DNA of 7,007 bases, taken from assembly GCA_900550645.1 (NCBI GenBank), contig URTA01000084.1, positions 1-7,007 of the forward strand, written 5' to 3'. The first letter of the stretch is position 1. The number at the start of each line of letters is the position of its first letter. The position numbers were made by a program, and so were the translations under genes. Source of the stretch: an uncultured Porphyromonadaceae bacterium. GTDB lineage: Bacteria; Bacteroidota; Bacteroidia; Bacteroidales; Muribaculaceae. Below the pieces are notes generated by a model. That model searched no databases. It was not told the DNA's origin and saw nothing but the letters and a program-made list of their open reading frames with translations. Shown here piece after piece: positions 1 to 5,258 of this stretch.

Positions 1-137
1 TATTCTGTCAAATGCGTGTTTTCAATCTCAAATGTGCGGTTCGTCACAGCATCAAGGAAATAACGGTCGTGCGTTACCATCAGCAAACTAAGATTGGTAC
101 GACGCAGGTAATCTTCCAGCCATTCGGTCATATCCAA
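1..137 (-). pseudogene. ABC-F family ATPase, internal fragment cut at both ends
   Basis: Read on the minus strand, this stretch is open throughout (about 45 codons) and encodes LDMTEWLEDYLRR, then LLMVTHDRYFLDAV and FEIEN. The block VTHDRYFLD is the switch histidine (H-loop) region of an ABC ATPase, and the preceding LDMTEWLEDYL is the segment directly after the Walker B/D-loop of ABC-F proteins (soluble, paired-ATPase, ribosome-associated; Uup/EttA type). From memory of the Bacteroidales family, this wording fits the first of the two ATPase domains. The gene runs off the left edge, so its C-terminal half is not seen. On the other side the frame stops resembling the family at about 135-139: the expected LDEPTNHLDL upstream of DMTEW is absent and plus-strand clpC coding sequence begins. 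No start codon, Walker A, signature motif or Walker B is present. By hand count G+C is about 44%, lower than the adjoining clpC piece (about 54%). It may be a real broken gene or one side of a chimeric assembly join. Confidence 0.8.
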
Positions 138-573
138 GGCGTTAAACCGCGCGTTCTCGCCTGAGTTCCTGAACCGTGTCGACGACATAATAATGTTTGA
201 CCAGCTCGACCGTGAAGCGATATTCAAGATTATTGACATCGAGCTGAAAGGCTTCTACAGCCGTATCGAGCGGCTCGGCTTCAAGCTCAACCTCACCGAG
301 GAAGCAAAGGATTTCATTGCCGACAAGGGGTATGACAAGAACTTCGGCGCACGCCCGCTTAAACGAGCCATTCAGAAGTATCTCGAAGACGACCTTGCAG
401 AACTGCTGCTGCGCCTCAACACTGAGGGTTCGCTCGGGGGCTCTGTCGATGTCTCCTACAAGAACGGCGACGAGAAGCTGACCATGGATTTCCGTCCACT
501 CGTGCCAGTAGAGAATGAGGAGAACAACGCGGCTGAGGCCGATAACTCCACCAATGAGGCCAAAGCCGACTGA
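136..573 (+). pseudogene. clpC: ATP-dependent Clp protease ATP-binding subunit ClpC, C-terminal fragment
   Basis: This is the last ~145 codons of a Clp/Hsp100 AAA+ unfoldase, which unfolds substrates in the cytoplasm and feeds them to ClpP. Family-like reading starts at KALNRAFSPEFLNRVDD, where FLNR carries the arginine-finger region of the second AAA+ domain. The C-terminal D2-small domain follows, with the sensor-2 motif GARPLKRAI (starting at 346) and IQKYLEDDLAELLL. The protein ends in a variable acidic tail rich in E, D and N. IQKYLEDDLAE fits ClpC better than ClpB. The family is normally about 800-850 residues, so roughly five-sixths of the protein, including both Walker A motifs, is missing. 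The plus frame upstream of 136 hits a TAA at 109-111 and encodes nothing Clp-like. The ATG at 193 could start a 126-residue remnant, but it is an ordinary internal methionine of the family. The stop is followed by a hairpin terminator. The cause of truncation is the join with the ABC-F fragment. Confidence 0.85.
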
Positions 574-596
574 CACGCAAGCTACAAATGAAACAA

Positions 597-643
597 AGAG
601 AGAGATGACACCTCGACAGTGCCATCTCTCTTTGCTTTTTATT
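597..643. terminator. Bidirectional intrinsic terminator between convergent genes
   Basis: An imperfect hairpin has arms at 597-611 and 619-633 and a 7-base loop. Pairing is continuous except for one A:C mismatch (608/622) and one G:U pair. On the plus strand it is followed by the T-rich run GCTTTTTATT, serving clpC. Read on the minus strand the same stem is followed by TTTGTTTCATTT, serving the DUF4491 gene. The hairpin lies in the 83-base gap between the two convergent stop codons, which supports a shared role. Confidence 0.8.
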
Positions 644-656
644 CGGTATCAATCAG

Positions 657-992
657 TCAGTTGCCTTCTTGCTCGCCGTCCCAAGGGTACTTGCGCCGGG
701 GATTGCGCGGAAACCACCCTTTGCGCACACGCTTCTCCTGCTGCTTGACCTCCCCAATGCTCCAGAAACAGCTGAACGCCGTTACTCCGAGCAGCGACGA
801 CCAAAACAAGTCACCTACGAGCAGACACCCTGCCATTGCCGCCAATCCTGCCAGAAGAAACCATTTCCAGCATTTCACGCCGAAATGATACTCTCCCTTG
901 ATGACAAGCGGATGAAACATTCCTATGACGAGGAATGTACAGATGCCTATTATCAATCCCCCGATATGGTACTGTGATAACAATTCGGTCAT
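657..992 (-). CDS. DUF4491 family small integral membrane protein
   Basis: This 111-residue protein of unknown function closely follows the DUF4491 pattern as I remember it. It has three hydrophobic helices: about residues 9-31 (GGLIIGICTFLVIGMFHPLV), about 43-62 (KWFLLAGLAAMAGCLLVG), and about 63-80 (FWSSLLGVTAFSCFWSI). A basic tail follows with the family's hallmark RKGWFPRNPRRKYPW. There is no signal peptide beyond the first helix, and it should sit in the inner membrane. The start ATG lies only 5 bases after the stop of the upstream gtrA-like gene, so the two are very probably translated from one mRNA. The length is normal for the family and no frameshift is visible. The biochemical role is not known, and pairing with GtrA suggests, without proving, a link to envelope lipid or glycan traffic. 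Confidence 0.85.
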   Translation of the reverse strand: MTELLSQYHIGGLIIGICTFLVIGMFHPLVIKGEYHFGVKCWKWFLLAGLAAMAGCLLVGDLFWSSLLGVTAFSCFWSIGEVKQQEKRVRKGWFPRNPRRKYPWDGEQEGN

Positions 993-997
993 TGGGC

Positions 998-1474
998 TTA
1001 TGATATATTGTCGGCTGCCGCGGCTTTCTCCTTCAGAGCCTTCCTTTGGCTGGACGACATGAACACTTTGCTCTTGAAAACAGTCCGCACCATGATATAG
1101 TTTACAGGAATGCAGATTGCCATAGCCGGCAGCAAGGCGAGCGTAGGGCCGACGATGCCTTTGAATATCGCCACCAAGCCGGTCTGCAACCCCATGTTGA
1201 CCAAATGACTCAATATGAAGCCCAATCCACGGCCTCCGGTCGGCTTGGCGCGGAAGGTAAAGTATGCCGACAGGAAAAAATTAGCTATGAAGCTAAGTAC
1301 ATAACTGATGAGCTGCGAAGGGACAGCCTTGACACCAACTGCGTCAACAAACACGACATAGATGCCGTATTGAAGCACCGTGGCAATGCCGCCGGTGATG
1401 GCAAAGCGCAGTATCTCGTCAAAGCGGCTCTCACCTTTCACTTTTTCCGTCGCTATTTCGCGTATAGATTTCAT
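998..1474 (-). CDS. GtrA family membrane protein
   Basis: This 158-residue protein matches the GtrA family (PF04138): small four-helix membrane proteins thought to help move or present polyprenyl-linked sugars for surface glycan or teichoic-acid decoration. Family signs are the N-terminal RFDEILRFAITGGIATVLQY, the second helix LISYVLSFIANFFLSAYFTF ending in an aromatic, then a basic loop, a third helix (ILSHLVNMGLQTGLVAIFKG) and a fourth (MAICIPVNYIMVRTVFKSKV). The PVN...FKS ending resembles the family's PVNFLLNR.WVF end. The frame stays open upstream to an ATG at 1618. I chose the ATG at 1474 because the family homology begins there (MKSIREIATEKV) and because a -7 promoter box (1528-1535) lies inside the longer reading, which would place its start upstream of transcription. 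No glycosyltransferase gene, the usual partner, is adjacent in this window. It is followed at 5 bases by the DUF4491 gene. Confidence 0.88.
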   Translation of the reverse strand: MKSIREIATEKVKGESRFDEILRFAITGGIATVLQYGIYVVFVDAVGVKAVPSQLISYVLSFIANFFLSAYFTFRAKPTGGRGLGFILSHLVNMGLQTGLVAIFKGIVGPTLALLPAMAICIPVNYIMVRTVFKSKVFMSSSQRKALKEKAAAADNIS

Positions 1475-1527
1475 TTCATGATAAAAGATTACACGAATTG
1501 GCGTGGCTCGCACACCCCTATCAACTA

Positions 1528-1535
1528 CAAAGTTA
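1528..1535 (-). promoter_or_regulatory. Bacteroidetes -7 box for the gtrA-like/DUF4491 operon
   Basis: On the minus strand this reads TAACTTTG, an exact match to the Bacteroidetes -7 consensus TAnnTTTG recognised by the primary sigma factor of this phylum. It lies 53 bases upstream of the ATG at 1474, giving a leader of roughly 45 bases. No clear -33 TTTG is seen at the usual 19-21 base spacing; the nearest TTG is about 24 bases upstream. The call therefore rests on the -7 box and its position. Confidence 0.55.
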
Positions 1536-1682
1536 GGCAAATTTCGCGAGATTAATGCACAATCTGCGTTAAAATCAACCAACACACTATGTTTCAACCG
1601 ATTACAACACGCCACCACACACTACAAAGTGTCCAAAATGACATTTGACGCATTTTTCCGGCCATAATTTTCCTCCATTTTG

Positions 1683-1713
1683 TTTGCCATGCAAAATATA
1701 ATTGCTACTTTTG
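1683..1713 (+). promoter_or_regulatory. Bacteroidetes -33/-7 promoter of the PKD protein gene
   Basis: TTTG at 1683-1686 and TACTTTTG at 1706-1713 match the Bacteroidetes -33 (TTTG) and -7 (TAnnTTTG) consensus elements with a 19-base spacer, the preferred distance. Transcription should begin around 1719-1722, leaving a leader of only about 16-19 bases before the ATG at 1738. The -7 box overlaps a TTG codon at 1702 in frame with the gene, so an upstream start there is excluded. The leader is A-rich and has no strong Shine-Dalgarno sequence, which is normal for the phylum. Confidence 0.75.
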
Positions 1714-1737
1714 CGAAAAGTCACTAAAAACATCAAT

Positions 1738-4293
1738 ATGAAAAGAATTCTACCTCTTCTGTTGATAGCCGGATGTGGAACTTGGCTGTCGGCAAACGCG
1801 GAAGTCCTTTTGCAGGAGGATTTCGCATACCAGGCGGGCAATCTGTATCAGACGAACGGATGGCTGCGCAACAACAATTACAACAAAAGTCCGATCCAAG
1901 TGGTGGCCACTCCGCTGGCGTACACCGGCTACCAGTCGGACGCGACAAGCAACGCTGCCAAAATCGTGGCAGACGAGGAGTACAGCTGGACCAACTGCGA
2001 ACAGCTGAAGAAGTACTTCACTCACACTGCCGCCACCGGCGACGTGTATGTGTCGATGCTGGTCAACGTGGAGTCTGTCAACGACAACACCTGTTTCCTC
2101 GGGCTGATAGACGACAAGGGAAATACTCGTGCCGACCAGGCAACTGCTACCGACCGTGGCCGCCTGTATGCTGTCAAAGACGACAGCAACGCCAACGGCT
2201 TCAAATTCGGTGTCTCAAAGGGCAGCATCGGTTTCGGAGCAAAGACAGACGCCACATTCGAGTTTGGCAAGACATATCTGGTAGTGGTGAAATACACGTT
2301 TGTAAGCGGTCTGAAAAATGACATCATCTCGCTGTATGTCAACCCCTCATCCGCTGAACCGGCAACCGCTGACGCATCAGCCTCCGACAGCTATGACCTC
2401 GACGCGAGCGGCGCAGCCGGGCTGTGCCTATTCGGAAGCCTGAAAGACACCCTCGGCCCGACTGTGACCGTTGATGCCATCAGGGTTGCGACCACATGGG
2501 AAGAGCTGGGCATTAACGGCGGAGACAGCAACGCTCTTACAGCTCAGTTCTCATCTCCCCTCTGCGCAACAGCGGCATACAGCAACGGCTTTGACACCAA
2601 CGGCAGCATCGCCGACTGGACACAGGACAGCTATTACGAGCGTTGGCGCATCTCCGACAACCCCTACTCCAACACCGTGCCGGCATTCAGCAGCGTCAAC
2701 CCCGAAAGCACCGGCTCGCTATACATAGCACGCTCCTCCTCCACGCTCGACGAAAACATCACATCGCCTGAAATCACTATCCCTGCAAACGCCAAGCTGC
2801 GTTTCTGGGGCGTATTCAACCCCGTATGGCTGTATTATGCACACACCAACCTCAACATAACCGTTGACGGCACGACAACAACCCTCTGGAACTCATTCCT
2901 GTGGGCGCAGAACAACAACATTGAGGACACGAAGTGGACACAGCACGAGATTGACCTGTCGCAATATGCCGGCAAAACCGTGCAGTTCACGTTCAACTAC
3001 AGCGGAACGGACGGCGACGATGCCATGTTCGATGATTTCGAGATTGTCACCACTGACAACAGCGACGATGCCAAGGTATACATCACTCCCGGCAGCAGCG
3101 TCACATTCACCGACATGACCGAGGGCGAACCCACATCATGGCAATGGACATTCGCCGGCGCAGAGCCCGCGACAAGCAACGAGCAGTCACCCACAGTCAC
3201 ATATCCCAACACCGGCACATTCGACGTGTCGCTAACAGTATCAGACCAGGCCGGCAACATATCCACCAAGACCCGCACAGGGTTTGTGGTTGTACGCCGC
3301 GAGGCTCCGCAAGCCGCTATCGGCACACCCGCAGGGGCATACTATTCACCTGAAGCATCGCTGGTTGTGCCCATCGAAGTGCCGCTGACATTTACTGACG
3401 AGTCAACCGGCGACCCCGACACGCGCAGCTGGACATTCCCCGGCACCGACACCCCGACATCTGACGCTGCCGAAGTCACTGTGAAATACCTCAAGGCCGG
3501 CACTTACGACGTTGACTTGACTGTCAGCAACGAGGCGGGCGAATCGTCCACATACCTCTACGCTCTGAAAGCCGGCGGCGAAAACCTGATATGGAACATC
3601 CCTGTTGAGGAGAACACAATGCTCGCTCCGATCAGCCTGTCGTGGTACGGCTACTACGGCGGCACTAACTGGCTCGACATGCCCGGTTTCGCCGAGCATT
3701 TCACAGCTCCGCTCGCCAAGATAACCGTATCCGGGGTTAATGTATACTTCGCCCGCGCTACAGCCGTCAGCACAGATGCAGACATCGTGGTATCGCTCAC
3801 CAACGCTATCGACGGCCTCCCCGGCAACGCGCTCGCGACCAAGACTCTGAAAGCCTCGCAGCTCGTCGATGCTTCGGAGACATACAACGACCCGACCATA
3901 TTCACTTTCGACACCCCGGTTGACGTCGAGACCGAGTTCTTCATCACCATCACCGGCTTCCCCAACGCTGACGGCGACGACATAGCCATGTACTGCTCGC
4001 CCCGACGCGACGACCCCTCGAAGAGCACTGTATACCACTGGCTCGACGACCTGGACGACAACTACCAGCCCACCGGCACACGGACATGGGTCAAGAATGT
4101 GGATGAGTCCCTCTCGTTTGCCATAGCACCGTGCATTGCCTTCGCCACCAATACCGGCATCGTTGACAGCGTAATCGACAACGAGCGCGGCACAGACACT
4201 ATCTACAACCTGCAGGGCATGCCCGTACCGGCCGACCGCCTGACCGACGGCATATACATCATCGGCGGCAAGAAAGTGCTTATCAAGCGGTAA
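1738..4293 (+). CDS. Secreted multidomain PKD / choice-of-anchor-J protein with C-terminal sorting-like tail
   Basis: This 851-residue exported protein is a probable surface or secreted adhesin or glycan-associated protein; no catalytic domain is visible. Residues 1-21 are a signal peptide (MKRILPLLLIAGCGTWLSANA), with likely signal peptidase I cleavage after SANA. An IAGC lipobox at C13 is an alternative. Residues 22-~260 form a beta-rich, jelly-roll-like region starting LLQEDFAYQAGNLY, seen in many secreted Bacteroidales proteins. Residues ~282-440 look like a choice-of-anchor-J/cleaved-adhesin domain, from NGFDTNG to the acidic end DDAMFDDFEI. Two PKD domains follow: ~447-519 (SWQWTFAGAEPATS, TGTFDVSLTVSDQAG) and ~544-608 (SWTFPGTDTP, AGTYDVDLTVSNEAG). 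Residues ~616-802 are a further beta-rich module that I cannot name. Residues 822-851 (IYNLQGMPVP...DGIYIIGGKKVLIKR) resemble the short type IX secretion-like C-terminal domain. The gene has its own promoter and terminator and no partner. Ligand and enzymatic role are unknown. Confidence 0.85.
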   Translation: MKRILPLLLIAGCGTWLSANAEVLLQEDFAYQAGNLYQTNGWLRNNNYNKSPIQVVATPLAYTGYQSDATSNAAKIVADEEYSWTNCEQLKKYFTHTAATGDVYVSMLVNVESVNDNTCFLGLIDDKGNTRADQATATDRGRLYAVKDDSNANGFKFGVSKGSIGFGAKTDATFEFGKTYLVVVKYTFVSGLKNDIISLYVNPSSAEPATADASASDSYDLDASGAAGLCLFGSLKDTLGPTVTVDAIRVATTWEELGINGGDSNALTAQFSSPLCATAAYSNGFDTNGSIADWTQDSYYERWRISDNPYSNTVPAFSSVNPESTGSLYIARSSSTLDENITSPEITIPANAKLRFWGVFNPVWLYYAHTNLNITVDGTTTTLWNSFLWAQNNNIEDTKWTQHEIDLSQYAGKTVQFTFNYSGTDGDDAMFDDFEIVTTDNSDDAKVYITPGSSVTFTDMTEGEPTSWQWTFAGAEPATSNEQSPTVTYPNTGTFDVSLTVSDQAGNISTKTRTGFVVVRREAPQAAIGTPAGAYYSPEASLVVPIEVPLTFTDESTGDPDTRSWTFPGTDTPTSDAAEVTVKYLKAGTYDVDLTVSNEAGESSTYLYALKAGGENLIWNIPVEENTMLAPISLSWYGYYGGTNWLDMPGFAEHFTAPLAKITVSGVNVYFARATAVSTDADIVVSLTNAIDGLPGNALATKTLKASQLVDASETYNDPTIFTFDTPVDVETEFFITITGFPNADGDDIAMYCSPRRDDPSKSTVYHWLDDLDDNYQPTGTRTWVKNVDESLSFAIAPCIAFATNTGIVDSVIDNERGTDTIYNLQGMPVPADRLTDGIYIIGGKKVLIKR

Positions 4294-4315
4294 ACAACCT
4301 CCATATACCATAAAC

Positions 4316-4358
4316 AGAGGGTATGCCTGTTCATTGAGGCATACCCTCTTTCTGTTTA
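4316..4358 (+). terminator. Strong intrinsic terminator of the PKD protein gene
   Basis: A perfect 13-base-pair stem (4316-4328 with 4337-4349) encloses the 8-base loop GTTCATTG. It begins 22 bases after the TAA and is followed by the T-rich stretch TTTCTGTTTA. It isolates the PKD gene from the downstream patatin gene, whose own -7 box lies about 50 bases further on. Confidence 0.9.
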
Positions 4359-4396
4359 CTGCCAGAGAAAAGGCATAATATGTCACGGTTTTGTTG

Positions 4397-4404
4397 TAAA
4401 TTTG
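4397..4404 (+). promoter_or_regulatory. Bacteroidetes -7 box for the patatin-GH13 operon
   Basis: TAAATTTG fits the TAnnTTTG consensus and sits 23 bases before the ATG at 4428, so transcription would start near 4411 with a short leader. No -33 TTTG occurs at the expected spacing, so this would be a -7-dominated or weak promoter. Its position inside the longer open frame that begins at 4380 argues for the ATG at 4428 as the true start. Confidence 0.55.
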
Positions 4405-4427
4405 CAGCTGAATCAACACTGCACGAC

Positions 4428-5246
4428 ATGGCTGCTTGGTCAATAGGAGGTGTACTCGAAAACATTGGGCTGAAACGGGCCGAATCTTACGGCATCGCCT
4501 TCAGCGGCGGCGGAGCACGCGGCTTCGCCCACATCGGCGTGATGATGGCCCTCGAAAAGTTCCACATCTCCCCTTCCGTCCTCGCCGGCGTGTCCGCAGG
4601 ATCGATTGCTGCCGTGCTGTACGGCGCAGGGCTGACACCTAAGGAGATACTGGAGTGTTTCAACCAGTACTCCAAGCTGACAGACTTCGCCGAATGGACC
4701 ATTCCCAAGGAGGGATTTCTGCGGCTTACGAAACTGCAGAAGATACTCGACAGCTGGCTGCCCGTCAAGAACCTCGAAGACCTGAAAATTCCGACCGTGG
4801 TATGCGCAACAGACTTCGAGAACGGCAAGTCTACCGGCTGGTCTCAAGGGGCGATAGCCGAGCGCGTGGCAGCATCGTGCAGCATCCCGATAGTCTTTGC
4901 TCCCGTGAGGATAGACGGCGTGAACTATGTGGACGGCGGCGTGCTGCGCAACCTCCCGGCATGGGCTATACGCAACCGCTGCAGATGCCTGATAGGCAGC
5001 AACTGTGACCCGCTGAACCGCAATTTCAAATACAAAAGCTCTATCATCGAGGTCGCACTGCGGTCATACCACCTGATGCTCAAGTCAAACGCCGTCCAGG
5101 ACCTGAAACTGTGCGACGTGGTGATCCAGTCAGACGGCATGGCAGACTTCAACACCTTCGGCATACGGCAGATGAAACGCATAGTCCTCTGCGGCTACGA
5201 CGCTGCCAGCCGCGCACTCGAAAACCACCTCTCCAACAAGAAATAG
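4428..5246 (+). CDS. Patatin-like phospholipase family protein
   Basis: This 272-residue protein is a predicted serine lipid acyl hydrolase of the patatin/RssA-like family, cleaving acyl chains from phospholipids or related lipids with a Ser-Asp dyad. All core motifs are present: the oxyanion-hole loop SGGGARGFAHIGV (residues 26-38), the nucleophile elbow GVSAG with Ser56, and the DGG motif with Asp169 in YVDGGVLRNLPA. There is no signal peptide, so it is probably cytoplasmic or peripherally bound to the inner membrane. The length suits the small bacterial single-domain patatins. The frame is open from an ATG at 4380, but that start would precede the predicted transcription start and add a non-family leader (MSRFCCKFAAES). 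The ATG at 4428 gives a start close to the domain. The GH13 gene begins 12 bases after the stop, suggesting co-transcription. The substrate is not deducible. Confidence 0.88.
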   Translation: MAAWSIGGVLENIGLKRAESYGIAFSGGGARGFAHIGVMMALEKFHISPSVLAGVSAGSIAAVLYGAGLTPKEILECFNQYSKLTDFAEWTIPKEGFLRLTKLQKILDSWLPVKNLEDLKIPTVVCATDFENGKSTGWSQGAIAERVAASCSIPIVFAPVRIDGVNYVDGGVLRNLPAWAIRNRCRCLIGSNCDPLNRNFKYKSSIIEVALRSYHLMLKSNAVQDLKLCDVVIQSDGMADFNTFGIRQMKRIVLCGYDAASRALENHLSNKK

Positions 5247-5258
5247 ACAGGACTGACA

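Larger units (their letters stand above)
1475..1737. other. Divergent intergenic region between the gtrA-like gene and the PKD protein gene
   Basis: This A+T-rich 263-base gap separates two divergent genes. It holds a minus-strand -7 box and a plus-strand -33/-7 pair. A small inverted repeat, ACACT/AGTGT with a 4-base loop, lies at 1619-1632, but it is too short to interpret. I see no small gene or RNA with convincing support. Confidence 0.6.

Noticed and set aside
142..576. 144-codon minus-strand frame opposite the clpC fragment
   Set aside because: It is antisense to conserved Clp sequence. The ABC-F fragment to its left is in another frame and does not continue into it.
1046..1555. 169-codon plus-strand frame opposite the gtrA-like gene
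   Set aside because: It overlaps a well-supported GtrA gene on the other strand. Its composition is Arg/His/Asp rich with no family resemblance and no start signals.
1619..1632. Small inverted repeat ACACT-ACAA-AGTGT in the divergent intergenic region
   Set aside because: A five-base stem can arise by chance. It has no second copy and no fixed distance to either promoter, so it is not called an operator.
1773..2321. 182-codon plus-strand frame inside the PKD gene
   Set aside because: It is out of frame with a clear signal peptide and domain series, and its Arg/Gln-rich composition is typical of a shifted reading.
3403..4443. 346-codon open frame on the minus strand, opposite the PKD gene
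   Set aside because: It is the mirror of a G+C-rich coding sequence, has low-complexity V/G/E/A composition and no recognisable domain. It also runs through the terminator at 4316-4358.
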